The position numbers and the translations under genes are program-made. A stretch of 64,000 bases of DNA from NCBI RefSeq assembly GCF_024753255.1, contig NZ_JANUHA010000001.1, positions 1 to 64,000 on the forward strand. The letters run 5' to 3'. The notes below the pieces were generated by a model. It searched no databases. It was not told the DNA's origin and worked only from the letters and a program-made list of their open reading frames with translations. This document shows, piece by piece, positions 1-9,357 of the stretch. The DNA comes from Massilia agri. GTDB taxonomy: Bacteria; Pseudomonadota; Gammaproteobacteria; Burkholderiales; Burkholderiaceae_D. The stretch's first letter is position 1. Each line of letters begins with the position of its first letter.

Positions 1-27
1 CTCTCAACCTGACACCCAGGGTTGCGG

Positions 28-1416
28 TTAGGCGGCTTCGGCGGGGACTTCGTAGGCGGCAGCGGCGACCGGCTTTTCGCCCAGCTCGAACACGGCGATC
101 GACTCCACGTGCGAGGTATGCGGGAACATATTGCACACACCCGCCTTTTTCAGCACATAGCCTGCCTTGTGCACCAGGATGCCGGCGTCGCGCGCCAGGG
201 TCGAGGGGCTGCAGGAGACATACACGATCCGCTGCGGCATCAGCTCCTCGTGCGTCTCGCGCAGGTCGGCCAGCGCCAGCGACAGGGCCATGGCGCCGTC
301 GCGCGGCGGGTCGACCAGCATACGGTCGAATTTGCCGAGGGCGACCAGGCCATCCTTCGTCACTTCGAACAGGTTGCGGGTCGAGAATGAGGTCTTGCTT
401 GCCAGGCCGTTGGCCTGCGCATTGTCGAGCGCGCGGGTGGTGAGCGCGGTGCTGCCCTCGATGCCCACCACTTCGCGCGCCTGGGTCGCCAGCGGCAGGG
501 TGAAGTTGCCGAGGCCGCAGAACAGGTCGGCCACGCGGTCGTTCGGCTGCACCTCCAGCAGGCGCAGGGCTTTCGAGACCAGCACGCGGTTGATCTGGTG
601 GTTCACCTGGGTGAAGTCGGTCGGCTTGAAGGGCATGCGGATGCCGAATTCCGGGAGCAGGTAGTAGAGCTCCTTGCCCAGCGGGTAGTAGGGATAGGCG
701 GTGTCCGGGCCCTTGGGCTGCAGCCACCACTGGATGTCCCATTGGTCGGCGAAGGCCTTGGCCAGTTCCTCGTCCGCCGGGGTGAGCGGCGCCATGATGC
801 GCAGCACCAGCACGGTGACTTCTTCGCCGATGGCGACTTCGATCTGCGGCATCTGGTTGTAGATCGACAGCTTGCCGACGAACTCGCGCAGCGGCACGAT
901 CAGCCGGGCCACGTGGTCCGGCAGGATCTCGCAGGTGGTGATGTCGGCGACGTAGGACGAGCTGCGCTCGTGGAAGCCCACCAGCACCCCGCCCTTCTTG
1001 GCCACGTGACGCACCGACAGGCGGGCGCGGTAGCGGTAGTCCCAGGTCGGGCCGTACATCGGGCGCATGATCATCTCGGCTTTCACCTTGCCGAGGTGCC
1101 AGAGGTTGTCTTCCAGCACGCGCTGCTTCATCGCCACCTGGGCCGAGGGTTCCAGGTGCTGCATCGAGCAGCCGCCGCAGTAGCCGAAATGCTGGCACTT
1201 CGGCTCCACGCGCATGGACGAGGCGCGCTGCAGGGTAAGCATGCGGCCCGATTCCCAGTTCTTCTTCTTGCGCAGCGTCTCGAAGCTGACGCGCTCGCCC
1301 GGCAGTGCGCCTTCGACGAAGATCACTTTACCTGGCGTGCCGTCCTCGTTCTCGAGGTGGCCGACGCCGCGCGCGTCCGCATCCAGGGCCTTGATGTCGA
1401 TGAAAATTTCTTGCAT
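28..1416 (-). CDS. rlmD: 23S rRNA (uracil-1939-C5)-methyltransferase RlmD
   Basis: This 462-residue protein is a SAM-dependent methyltransferase that makes m5U1939 in 23S rRNA. Visible parts are an N-terminal TRAM-like domain (about 1-60), iron-sulfur cysteines C74, C80 and C83 (CQHFGYCGGC), the SAM-binding motif DLFCGLGNFTLPLA, the DPPRDG motif and the catalytic-cysteine region YVSCSPSTLARD. I chose the ATG at 1416 (MQEIFIDIK). The frame stays open upstream, but the extra 32 residues look non-coding and would put the TRAM domain far from the N-terminus. It is the last gene of the surE-pcm-nlpD-rpoS series. Family assignment is firm; the exact target uracil is taken from the family. Confidence 0.93.
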   Translation of the reverse strand: MQEIFIDIKALDADARGVGHLENEDGTPGKVIFVEGALPGERVSFETLRKKKNWESGRMLTLQRASSMRVEPKCQHFGYCGGCSMQHLEPSAQVAMKQRVLEDNLWHLGKVKAEMIMRPMYGPTWDYRYRARLSVRHVAKKGGVLVGFHERSSSYVADITTCEILPDHVARLIVPLREFVGKLSIYNQMPQIEVAIGEEVTVLVLRIMAPLTPADEELAKAFADQWDIQWWLQPKGPDTAYPYYPLGKELYYLLPEFGIRMPFKPTDFTQVNHQINRVLVSKALRLLEVQPNDRVADLFCGLGNFTLPLATQAREVVGIEGSTALTTRALDNAQANGLASKTSFSTRNLFEVTKDGLVALGKFDRMLVDPPRDGAMALSLALADLRETHEELMPQRIVYVSCSPSTLARDAGILVHKAGYVLKKAGVCNMFPHTSHVESIAVFELGEKPVAAAAYEVPAEAA

Positions 1417-1528
1417 GGTGATGAAGGAAAAGGGAAAGGGGCGCAGGACAGGCTGCGCGGGGAGTTCGCAAATAAAAAATGGGCGGAAAACGCCCGGCGG
1501 GCATGATAGCAAGGAAACGCAGGTGGCG

Positions 1529-2527
1529 CTACAGCAGGGAGTCGCGCACCACGCCGCGGGCCGCCATCGCCCGCTTGAGCTTGACCAGCGCCTCCTGCTG
1601 GATCTGGCGCACCCGCTCGCGCGTCACGCCCATCTCCTCGGCCAGGGTCTCGAGCGTGGCCGGATCGTCGTTGTCGAGCCCGAAGCGCCGGGTGACGACC
1701 ACGCGCTGCTTGTCCGGCAGCCGGGCCAGCCAGTCGCGCACCAGCACGGTCATCTCGTGATGCTCGGCCAGCACGTCCGGCATGACCTCGCCCTCGTCGG
1801 GCAGCATGTCCATCAGGCTCGACTGGGGATCGTTGTCGAGCGGGGCATCGAGCGAGGCCGCGTGTTCCGATAGCGCCAGGATGTCCTGCACCTCCTCCAC
1901 CGGCCGCCCGACCAGGCTGGCGATGTCCTCGGCGGCGGCTTCCTTGCCGTCGTGCTTCTGCGCTTCGAGGTGGTATTTGGCGCGCAGGACGGCGTTCAGC
2001 TCGCGCACCATGTGCACCGGCAGGCGCACGGTGCGGGCCTGGTTCATGATGGCGCGCTCGATGCTCTGGCGGATCCACCAGGTGGCGTAGGTGGAGAAGC
2101 GAAAACCGCGCTCGGGCTCGAACTTGTCGATGGCGCGCATCAGGCCGATGTTGCCTTCTTCGATGAGGTCGAGCAGCACGACGCCGCGGTTGATGTAGTG
2201 CTTGGCGATCGAGACGACCAGGCGCAGGTTATGCTCGATCATCTTCTGGCGCGCGGCGAAATCGCCGGCCTTGGCCAGGGTCGCGACCTGGACTTCCTCG
2301 GCGGCGGACAGCAGCGGCCGGGTGCCGATCTGGTTCAGGTAGTGCTGGGTGGTGTCGGTCGCGAGCTCGGCCTGCAGGACCTTGCGCAGCTCGTCGACCG
2401 ATTCGACTTCGTGGGCGGACGGGAGGACCTCCGCCCCGTCCGTGGCCGCAAGCGCGCCCTCGCTCTCCGGTTCGTCCGGAAACTCGTCCGTATCCTGCGG
2501 GTCCAGCGAGTGCGGCTCTTGCGTCAT
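1529..2527 (-). CDS. rpoS: RNA polymerase sigma factor RpoS (stationary phase / general stress)
   Basis: The product is 332 residues, close to the 330 of E. coli RpoS. It has sigma70 region 1.2 ([15 protein letters not shown]), region 2 with the -10 recognition stretch ([20 protein letters not shown]), region 3, and a region 4 helix-turn-helix ([19 protein letters not shown] type). It directs core polymerase to stationary-phase and stress promoters. Only 6 bp separate it from nlpD upstream, and in proteobacteria rpoS is often transcribed from inside nlpD. The N-terminal 50 residues are acidic and variable, as is usual for RpoS. The neighbours surE, pcm and nlpD confirm RpoS rather than another group 2 sigma factor. 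Confidence 0.96.
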   Translation of the reverse strand: MTQEPHSLDPQDTDEFPDEPESEGALAATDGAEVLPSAHEVESVDELRKVLQAELATDTTQHYLNQIGTRPLLSAAEEVQVATLAKAGDFAARQKMIEHNLRLVVSIAKHYINRGVVLLDLIEEGNIGLMRAIDKFEPERGFRFSTYATWWIRQSIERAIMNQARTVRLPVHMVRELNAVLRAKYHLEAQKHDGKEAAAEDIASLVGRPVEEVQDILALSEHAASLDAPLDNDPQSSLMDMLPDEGEVMPDVLAEHHEMTVLVRDWLARLPDKQRVVVTRRFGLDNDDPATLETLAEEMGVTRERVRQIQQEALVKLKRAMAARGVVRDSLL

Positions 2528-2533
2528 AACTCC

Positions 2534-3445
2534 CTATCGGCCGGGCAGGAACCTCGACGGATCGACGGGCTTGCCCTGTTGGCGGATCTCGAAATGCAGC
2601 TTCACCGAGTCGGCGTCCGAATCGCCCATTTCCGCGATCACCTGGCCCTTGGCCACGTTGTCGCCTTCCTTGACGACGATCTTGCGGTTGTGCGCGTAAG
2701 CCGACAACAGGCTGTTGCTGTGCTTGACGATAACAAGGTTACCATAGCCACGGATACCGCTGCCAGCGTACATCACCTTGCCGGCGCCGGCGGCCATCAC
2801 CGCCTGGCCGGGCTTGCCGGCGATGTCGATGCCCTTGTTGCGGCCTTCGTCGAAGGTGGCGACGATGCGGCCGTCGGCCGGCCACATCCAGCTCAGCTTG
2901 TCGTCGTCGTTGGCGCTGACGATGCTGCCGGCGGCGATGCCGCCGGCCGGCGCAGCTGCGGCCGCAGGCGCGACGGCATCGGCGCGGGCGCCGGATTCGC
3001 GCGGCGCGCCGGCGACCGTGCCTTCGCTGTAGGGCTGCTTGTCGGCGCGCGGGGTGGTCTTGCGCGGCGGAGCGGCCGGCGGCGGCATCGGGACCGGCTG
3101 GGTCTGCATGTTCGCGCTGCGCTCGCCCTTCTCCGGCGGCGCCACGCGCAGGGCCTGGCCGACCTTGATGTCGTCCGGATCAGCCAGGTTGTTCCAGGCG
3201 ACGAGGTCGCGGTAGTTCTGGCCGAAGTCCAGCGCGATCCGCAACAGCGTGTCGCCGCGGCGCACGGTATACATGCCCTTCTCGTCCTGCTTCGGCTCCT
3301 CGGTCTTGGAAGGCAGGGGACGTGGATGGGTGGACGCGGGGGCCGTGGTGCGCTCGACGACCGGGGCCTGGCGCGTGAGGGAGTTACAGCCGGCCAGCAG
3401 GCCGAGGGCAAGGGTGAGCAGTGCTAATCGGGGTGCTTGGTTCAT
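2534..3445 (-). CDS. nlpD: NlpD-type lipoprotein: LysM plus degenerate M23 (LytM) domain, amidase activator
   Basis: This is a 303-residue lipoprotein. It has a signal peptide with a lipobox (LLAGC near residue 20), a LysM peptidoglycan-binding repeat (YTVRRGDTLLRIALDF onward), a Pro/Ala-rich linker and a C-terminal M23 domain. The M23 zinc ligands are not intact: the first ligand position reads GRNKGIDI with no His, and the usual HLHFE reads KLHFE. This fits NlpD, which does not cut peptidoglycan itself but activates cell-division amidases. I chose ATG 3445 because it starts a good signal peptide. The bases before it contain three direct copies of an AAAACAG-like heptamer and no strong ribosome-binding site. 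Confidence 0.9.
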   Translation of the reverse strand: MNQAPRLALLTLALGLLAGCNSLTRQAPVVERTTAPASTHPRPLPSKTEEPKQDEKGMYTVRRGDTLLRIALDFGQNYRDLVAWNNLADPDDIKVGQALRVAPPEKGERSANMQTQPVPMPPPAAPPRKTTPRADKQPYSEGTVAGAPRESGARADAVAPAAAAAPAGGIAAGSIVSANDDDKLSWMWPADGRIVATFDEGRNKGIDIAGKPGQAVMAAGAGKVMYAGSGIRGYGNLVIVKHSNSLLSAYAHNRKIVVKEGDNVAKGQVIAEMGDSDADSVKLHFEIRQQGKPVDPSRFLPGR

Positions 3446-3448
3446 TGT

Positions 3449-3471
3449 CTTTCTGTTTTCTGTTTTCTGTT
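3449..3471 (-). repeat. Threefold heptamer direct repeat at the nlpD translation start
   Basis: On the minus strand, three consecutive copies of an AAAACAG-type heptamer lie directly before the nlpD ATG, where a Shine-Dalgarno sequence is expected. The run is A-rich and otherwise unstructured. It may act as an unstructured ribosome-loading site, or may vary in copy number. Confidence 0.6.
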
Positions 3472-3676
3472 TCGATTCGTTGGCCGCGACATCTCCATGG
3501 GAGCGCACAGGCCGCCGGCGGACCACACGCTGCGGGTCATGCCGGCCGGAGGAGTCCGGGCCACAGGGGCCGGGACCGCGACAGAGTGCCAGACTCTACA
3601 ACGCCGCTCATGGGTGCGGCGATGACACGGCTGTAAAGACCCTGCCCCACAAGGGATAGGGCCGGTCGGACAGCGC

Positions 3677-4549
3677 CTAGACGGTGCCCGGGCGCAGCGG
3701 CACGAAATGGCACGCTTCCAGCGTCTCGCTGGTCCATTCGCTTTTGCCGATGCGGGTGATGCGTTCAAGGTGCTGGACCTGGGCGCCAACCGGTGCGACC
3801 AGGTGGGCGCCGATGGCCAGTTGTTCGAGCAGGGCGCGTGGCACTTCGAGGCCCGCAGCCGCGAGGATGATGCCGTCGAAGGGCGCAACCTGCGGCAAGC
3901 CTAGCATACCATCGCCGTATTGCAAACGCAGGTTCGAGATCCGCATCGGCCGCAGATTGGTCTTGGCCAGCTCGTGCAGCGGCTTGATGCGCTCGATCGA
4001 ATACACCTCGCGCGCGACAAAGGACAGCACCGCGGCCTGGTAGCCGCAGCCGGTGCCGATCTCGAGCACCCGGCCCAGCTGGCCGCCGGCCCGCATCGCC
4101 TCGATCATGCGCGCGACGATATAGGGCTGCGAAATCGTCTGGTTGTGCCCGATCGGCAGCGAGGCGTCGATATAAGCCTGGGCCGACAGCGCCGGTTCGA
4201 TGAACAGGTGGCGCGGCACCGCCTCCATGGCGGCCAGCACGATGCCGTCCTTGACGCCCTGGCGCGCGACTCGGCCCACCATGGCGCGGCGCACCGCTTC
4301 CGAGGCCATCAGCTCGGAGCGCTGGGCCACCGGCGCGGAAGGCGCGTGCGCCTGGGCGTAGCCGGGCGGACGCGGTGCGGGGCCGGGCGCGGCCGGCGGC
4401 AGGGCCACACCCTTGTTCACGGCCGTGTGCGCGGCGTTGCGGGTCGCGGTCTGGGGCGTGGCCACCGGCGCGGGCACGCGCGGCTTGCGGGCATCGCCGC
4501 CGGTCACCGAGGACAGCGGCAGCGGGAAGGTGCTGCGCTTGTCGTTCAT
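3677..4549 (-). CDS. pcm: Protein-L-isoaspartate O-methyltransferase
   Basis: The enzyme methylates isoaspartyl residues in ageing proteins so that they can be repaired. The 290-residue product has the SAM motif [16 protein letters not shown], the acidic motif [10 protein letters not shown] and the terminal VAPVG strand of the family. About 80 residues of Ala/Pro-rich sequence precede the catalytic domain, so it is longer than the roughly 210-residue E. coli enzyme; similar extensions occur in betaproteobacteria. Its ATG overlaps the surE stop codon (ATGA), so the two genes are translationally coupled. A start nearer [13 protein letters not shown] is possible, but the ATGA overlap favours the long form. 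Confidence 0.93.
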   Translation of the reverse strand: MNDKRSTFPLPLSSVTGGDARKPRVPAPVATPQTATRNAAHTAVNKGVALPPAAPGPAPRPPGYAQAHAPSAPVAQRSELMASEAVRRAMVGRVARQGVKDGIVLAAMEAVPRHLFIEPALSAQAYIDASLPIGHNQTISQPYIVARMIEAMRAGGQLGRVLEIGTGCGYQAAVLSFVAREVYSIERIKPLHELAKTNLRPMRISNLRLQYGDGMLGLPQVAPFDGIILAAAGLEVPRALLEQLAIGAHLVAPVGAQVQHLERITRIGKSEWTSETLEACHFVPLRPGTV

Positions 4550-5280
4550 ACCAGTCCCCGCAGCAGTTCCAGCTGGGCCTTGTGGGTCAGGTCGATCTGC
4601 AGCGGCGTGATCGATACCTTGCCCTGGGCAGTCGTGTGGAAGTCGGTGCCCTCGCCCGCATCGCGGCAGGCGCCGGGCGCGCCGATCCAGAAGATCTCGC
4701 GGCCGCGCGGATCCAGCGAGCGTACCACCGGCTCGGCCTGGTGGCGGCGCCCCAGGCGCGAGGGTGTCAGCGGGCCGATTTCTTCATACGGCAGGTTCGG
4801 GATGTTCACATTGAAGAGGAAAGGCAGCTCGAGCTTGTCGAAGCGGCGTTCGACGATCTCGCGCGCCACCTTCGCCGCGGCATCGACGTGGGCCCAGCCC
4901 GCGCTCACCTGCGAAAAGGCGATCGCCGGAATGCCGAACAGATAGGCCTCGGTGGCGGCCGCAACGGTGCCCGAATACAGGGTGTCGTCACCCATGTTCT
5001 GTCCGTTGTTGATGCCGGAGACCACGAGGTCCGGCAGCGCATCGCCCATCGCGGTCAGGGCGATGTGGACGCAGTCGGTCGGCGTGCCGTTGACAAAATG
5101 AAAACCATTCGCCGCCTTCTGGACCGTGAGCGGCCGGTCGAGCGTCAACGAATTCGACGCACCCGAGCGGTTGCTGTCGGGTGCGACCACCACGATGTCC
5201 GCAATCGCGGACAGCGCATCAGCCAGCGCACTGAGACCAGGCGCCAGGTAGCCGTCGTCGTTACTGATAAGAATTCGCAT
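4546..5280 (-). CDS. surE: 5'/3'-nucleotidase SurE
   Basis: SurE is a metal-dependent nucleoside monophosphatase linked to stationary-phase survival. The 244-residue protein starts with the diagnostic [14 protein letters not shown], where D8 and D9 bind metal. It also has the [11 protein letters not shown] loop and [21 protein letters not shown], with further metal and phosphate ligands. It heads the surE-pcm-nlpD-rpoS operon. The ATG at 5280 is the only start that keeps the N-terminal metal-binding strand at the very N-terminus, as in all family members. Confidence 0.95.
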   Translation of the reverse strand: MRILISNDDGYLAPGLSALADALSAIADIVVVAPDSNRSGASNSLTLDRPLTVQKAANGFHFVNGTPTDCVHIALTAMGDALPDLVVSGINNGQNMGDDTLYSGTVAAATEAYLFGIPAIAFSQVSAGWAHVDAAAKVAREIVERRFDKLELPFLFNVNIPNLPYEEIGPLTPSRLGRRHQAEPVVRSLDPRGREIFWIGAPGACRDAGEGTDFHTTAQGKVSITPLQIDLTHKAQLELLRGLV

Positions 5281-5395
5281 CCTGCGATTTTACCTGAAGC
5301 AACGCCCGCTTCGTTCGCCTGTGGCGCGTTTTTTGTTTCCCGACGGCGATTTTTTGTCACCGCCGGTCAGCCTGTCTGGCTGATTACCATTACCA

Positions 5396-7588
5396 CTATC
5401 GCAACATCGACGAGCTTGCGCGCTCCGCCTGGAACAGGGCGCCCTCCAGTGAGGCGACCACGTCCTCGGCCCAGGACAGCAATGCATCCTTGTCACCATC
5501 CTGCTGGTAGACGCGCTTGATCATCTCGGCCCCGCGCTTGCGTAGCGGATGTGCCACACTGGAACTCAGCACCGAGGGACGCAGGCTGTCGGCCAGGGCG
5601 CGCGCCTCGCGCGGACTGTCGCTGTCGATCAGGCTCTGCAGCTGGGCGAGCTGGTGCTGCAGGCTGCTCGATGCCGGGTGGGAGTCCGACTCCGGCGGGG
5701 CCATGGCGCCGGCGGGGCCGTCCCGGGGCACAGGTTCGCCGCCCGCCGGCGCCGATCCCTGGCGCAGCACGGCCACTTCCTCGCGCGCCCAGGGCAGCTG
5801 GTCCTGGATGCGCCGCACGGCCGCCACATCGCCCTGGGCCGCATACACGTCGGCCAGGGCCTCGCGCACCTGCAGCGTCGCCGCGGCATCCAGGCCGTCC
5901 TGGCGCTCGCGGGCGCGCAGCACCGATTCGAGCAGCCGGCGCGCGTTGCCGAGGTCGCCCATCTCGCCGAGCAGGCGGGCCAGGCGCTGGCCGCACAGGA
6001 GGGTGTCTTCGTGCTCGCTGCCCTGCAGCCGGCGCCGCCCGTCCAGCACCCGCTCGAACAGCAGGCGCGCCCTTTCGTTCTCGTGCTGCTCGCGCAAGGT
6101 CAGGGCCAGGTCTTCGAGGCTGCCGAGGGTGGCCGCATGCAGGTCGCCGAACAGGCGCTCGCAGCCGGCCACCACCTGTTCGTGCAGGGCCAGCGCCCTC
6201 TCGCCCTCCCCGAGCCGGCCGAGCACGCAGGCCAGGCGCGAACGCGCCACCAGGGTCTCGGGATCCTCCGCCCCCAGGCTGCGCGCGCAGCGTTGCGCCA
6301 GCGCTTCGAATTCGCGGCGCGCCTCGTGCAGGCGGCCGCTGGCGGCGTGAAGATTGGCCAATGCGGCGAGGCCGGCGCGCACCTCGAGGTGGTCTTCGCC
6401 CAGCGCATCGTGGCGCATGGCCAGGCTGTCGCGCAGCAGCGCCTCGGCCTCGCTGTCGCGCCCTTCTTCCTGGCACAGGGCGCCGAGCCGCGCAAAGCAG
6501 GCTGCCAGGGCGGGGCTGGCGCCGCCTTCCCTGCCCGCATGCGCGATCGCCATGCGCAGGCGCACCTCGGATAGCGGCTGCCAGGGATAGTAGCCCTGCG
6601 CGAACCAGCACAGGAGGCTGGCGGCCGGACGCGCCAGCGCGTGGTAGCCTGCGCCGGCCCGCCTGACGGCGACGGCGTCGCAGGCGGGCAGCTGGACCTC
6701 GTCGAACCAGCTGCCCAGGCGCAGCCGCGAGTTGCCGTAGGCTTCGCGCAGCAGGGTCTCCAGGCGCGGCTGGTAGCCGGCCATGCCCAGCGCCGGATCG
6801 CCGCGCCGCCAGCGCTGGCCCGGATCGCTGCCGGCGCCGAAGGCCGGACAGGCGACCGGATAGACCAGCAAGGGACGCTGCTCGTCCTCGTGGCTGCAGC
6901 GGTATTCGATGGCGCGCCGGACCACGCCCTCCAGCCCCTCCAGGCTGCCGGGCGCCGGCGTGAACAGGCCGACCAGGCGGTCGGCCAGCAAGGTGGTGCA
7001 GGCGCTGACCGCCGCCGAGCGGCCGGCGCGGCTGGACACCAGCACGTGGCGGAAATGGCGGGCCATGCGCGCGGCGAAACGGCGCAGCAGCGCCGGGCAG
7101 GCGTCGAACAGGGCCACCCAGTCGAGGCGCGCGGCGCGCTCGGCGTAGTCCTCGTCGAAGCGGCCGGCGCGCATCAGGTAGAGCGGGTGGCGGCCGTCGG
7201 CGCGCGCGACGTGGGCGCGCCAGTCGACCGTGTCGAGCACGGAATCGGCCAACGATTCCGCGACCGGGCCGGTGCTGGCCCCGCGCGCGGGGCGACGGGC
7301 GAGCGCGTCGCGCAGGGCGCTGAAATAGTCGACCAGGCCGGGGGGCTCGGGCTCGATGCCCTCCACCGCTCCGGCATCGTGGCCCGGCGCGCCCAGGTAC
7401 TGGTGCAGCGAAGGCGATTCGAGGTCCCAGTCGATCACCAGCACCGGACCCTGCGCGGGATCGCCCGCCAGCTGCAGCGCCATGGCGGCAAGCAGGCCGT
7501 TGCGCGCCGGGCCGCCTTCGTAGGCATACAGGGTGGTGACCGCACCGGGCTTGTCCAGGGATGGAAACGTGTCGCTGTTCTTGTCCAT
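5396..7588 (-). CDS. TPR protein with N-terminal degenerate KGGVGR-type P-loop domain, partner of the TIR gene
   Basis: The product has about 730 residues. Residues 17-60 match the start of KGGVGR-motif ATPases: beta strand, P-loop, then VLVIDWDLESPSLH, the family's Asp-Trp-Asp-Leu-Glu motif. The P-loop itself (normally YSFKGGVGRTMAL) reads YAYEGGPARNGLL, so the signature lysine and Gly-Val-Gly are lost. Residues about 359-598 form TPR repeats of the 42-residue kinesin-light-chain type (LGEDHLEVRAGLAALANLHA and similar). The last 100 residues are helical. I chose ATG 7588 because AGGAG stands just upstream; ATG 7600 overlaps the TIR stop (ATGA) and is an alternative. The layout resembles FxsT and NLR-like conflict proteins. 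Function is inferred. Confidence 0.8.
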   Translation of the reverse strand: MDKNSDTFPSLDKPGAVTTLYAYEGGPARNGLLAAMALQLAGDPAQGPVLVIDWDLESPSLHQYLGAPGHDAGAVEGIEPEPPGLVDYFSALRDALARRPARGASTGPVAESLADSVLDTVDWRAHVARADGRHPLYLMRAGRFDEDYAERAARLDWVALFDACPALLRRFAARMARHFRHVLVSSRAGRSAAVSACTTLLADRLVGLFTPAPGSLEGLEGVVRRAIEYRCSHEDEQRPLLVYPVACPAFGAGSDPGQRWRRGDPALGMAGYQPRLETLLREAYGNSRLRLGSWFDEVQLPACDAVAVRRAGAGYHALARPAASLLCWFAQGYYPWQPLSEVRLRMAIAHAGREGGASPALAACFARLGALCQEEGRDSEAEALLRDSLAMRHDALGEDHLEVRAGLAALANLHAASGRLHEARREFEALAQRCARSLGAEDPETLVARSRLACVLGRLGEGERALALHEQVVAGCERLFGDLHAATLGSLEDLALTLREQHENERARLLFERVLDGRRRLQGSEHEDTLLCGQRLARLLGEMGDLGNARRLLESVLRARERQDGLDAAATLQVREALADVYAAQGDVAAVRRIQDQLPWAREEVAVLRQGSAPAGGEPVPRDGPAGAMAPPESDSHPASSSLQHQLAQLQSLIDSDSPREARALADSLRPSVLSSSVAHPLRKRGAEMIKRVYQQDGDKDALLSWAEDVVASLEGALFQAERASSSMLR

Positions 7589-7596
7589 GAGACTCC

Positions 7597-8205
7597 TCAT
7601 TTTTTTGGAAACGTCAGGCTCGGTACCGCACGCCATTCGGGTGGGACATCGGGTAGCGCGAATTGGTTGCAGTCATGGCCTGGCGGCGTATGTTTTTTTT
7701 GATGGTGATAGTGCGTGGCGATGCGCTGGACCATCTTGTCGATGTCGGGCAGGAAATCCGGGTTGGACTTGAGGTCGCTTGTCGCCATCGTGAAATGGGA
7801 AAAATCCACGTAGAAACTGTTCTCCGAAATCTGCGGCGGCAGCGAATCCGGGTGGCGCGTCATGATGACCGGAATGATCAGATGGCTCGGCAGCGGATAC
7901 CAGGCGGCGCGCTCGGCCTCCAGCAGGCGCATGGCGGCGTACTCGCGGCGGGTGTAGGCATGCGCCTCGTACTTCGGGGTGTAGATCAGGATCATGCAGA
8001 CGCTCTCGCACATGGCGCGCGCGATTTTATGGTCGAGGTCATCCCCGCCGCCCAGCTGTTCGGTGTCGATAAACAGTTCGTCTTCGTTGTCAAAGTGAGG
8101 TTCGAGATAGCAGCGCAGCGCGTCGGCCAGGGCGTTCTTGAACCGACGCATGAGTTCGTGCCTGCCGTGTGCGTAGCTGAAAAAGCACCCGTAGCGGATC
8201 GCCAT
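7597..8205 (-). CDS. TIR-domain protein (putative NAD-cleaving effector)
   Basis: This 202-residue protein begins with a TIR fold: CFFSYAHG (7-14), a loop FIDTEQLGGGDDLDHKI (45-61), then MILIYTPKYEAHAYTRREYA, in which E88 sits where the catalytic glutamate of TIR NADases is found. The remainder (about 105-202) is a short extension ending in a Pro-rich tail. The domain resembles the TIR-like FxsC group. ATG 8205 is chosen because a GGGGGG run precedes it. The stop overlaps or abuts the start of the KGGVGR-like TPR gene, so the two form a tight operon. No FxsA peptide or FxsB radical-SAM gene is nearby. NADase activity is inferred from the retained glutamate. Confidence 0.82.
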   Translation of the reverse strand: MAIRYGCFFSYAHGRHELMRRFKNALADALRCYLEPHFDNEDELFIDTEQLGGGDDLDHKIARAMCESVCMILIYTPKYEAHAYTRREYAAMRLLEAERAAWYPLPSHLIIPVIMTRHPDSLPPQISENSFYVDFSHFTMATSDLKSNPDFLPDIDKMVQRIATHYHHQKKHTPPGHDCNQFALPDVPPEWRAVPSLTFPKK

Positions 8206-8382
8206 TGCCTGCCCCCCATTCCAATTTGCCAAAGGCGTATCCCCCGACTCTAGCGCTGCCGACCCCGGCCACTTTGCGGACGCACAATCGGGCTAACGGA
8301 CTCGGCCATGCTGCTATCGAATGGTCTTCAGGCATAATTCCGCGGATTAATGAACGTGACACAGCAACATTGAGGAGAGAAC

Positions 8383-9357
8383 ATGAAAGCCGTGCGATGC
8401 AAGGATTGGGGGCCGATCGACAGCCTCGTCATCGAGGAACTGCCGGAGCTCGTGCCCGGCGCGGGCGAGGTCGTCGTCGACGTGAAGGCGGCCGGCGTGA
8501 ACTTCCCGGACGTGCTGACCGTGCAGGGCAAGTACCAGGTGCGCCCGGAACTGCCCTTCACGCCGGGCAACGAGTTCGCGGGCACGGTGCGCGCGGTGGG
8601 TGAAGGCGTGACCGCCTTCGCGCCGGGCCAGCAGGTGATCGGCTTCACACGCACCGGGGCGTTTGCGGAGCAGGCGGTGGCGCCCGTCGAGGCCTTGATG
8701 CCGATGCCGCCCGGGATGGACTTCGACATCGCGGCCGCCATCACCCTCACCTACGGCACCTCGCACCACGCGGTGGTCGACCGCGCGGCGCTGCAGCCGG
8801 GCGAGACCATGCTGGTGCTGGGCGCGGCCGGCGGCGTGGGGCTGGCGGCGATCGAGATCGGCAAGGCGCTTGGCGCGCGCGTGATCGCGGCGGCGTCCAG
8901 CGAAGAAAAGCTGGCGATCTGCCGCGCGCATGGCGCCGATGCGACCATCAATTATGAGAAGGAAGATTTGCGCGAGGCACTCAAGGCGGCGACCAACGGA
9001 CGCGGGCCGGACGTGATCTACGACCCGGTCGGCGGGCCCTACAGCGAACCGGCGCTGCGCTCGATCGCCTGGCGCGGGCGGCACCTGGTGGTGGGCTTCG
9101 CGGCGGGCGAGATTCCGAAGCTGCCGTGGAACCTGATGCTGCTGAAGGGCGCCTCGGTGGTCGGCGTGTTCTGGGGCGACTTCGTGCGGCGCGAACCGCA
9201 GGCCAACCTGAAGGCGATGCGGCAGATGCTGGGGTGGATGGCGGAAGGGAAGCTCAAGCCGCTGGTGTCGGCAAGGTACAAGCTGGAAGACACGGCGCAG
9301 GCATTGAACGACATGGCGGCACGAAAAGTCACCGGCAAGGTTGTGATTTGCCCGTAG
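8383..9357 (+). CDS. NADPH:quinone oxidoreductase family protein (zinc-free MDR)
   Basis: This is a 324-residue medium-chain dehydrogenase/reductase of the quinone oxidoreductase branch. It has the N-terminal GroES-like domain (VKAAGVNFPDVLTVQGKY), the ALMPMPPGMDF linker and a Rossmann motif, VLGAAGGVGLAAIEIGKALG, that binds NADPH. The structural and catalytic zinc cysteines are absent, as in QOR enzymes. A GAGGAGAGA Shine-Dalgarno precedes the ATG. The TAG stop at 9355-9357 lies inside the terminal GTAGGGTGG of the dispersed hairpin repeat that follows. The substrate is unknown. It is divergent from the TIR gene. Confidence 0.88.
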   Translation: MKAVRCKDWGPIDSLVIEELPELVPGAGEVVVDVKAAGVNFPDVLTVQGKYQVRPELPFTPGNEFAGTVRAVGEGVTAFAPGQQVIGFTRTGAFAEQAVAPVEALMPMPPGMDFDIAAAITLTYGTSHHAVVDRAALQPGETMLVLGAAGGVGLAAIEIGKALGARVIAAASSEEKLAICRAHGADATINYEKEDLREALKAATNGRGPDVIYDPVGGPYSEPALRSIAWRGRHLVVGFAAGEIPKLPWNLMLLKGASVVGVFWGDFVRREPQANLKAMRQMLGWMAEGKLKPLVSARYKLEDTAQALNDMAARKVTGKVVICP

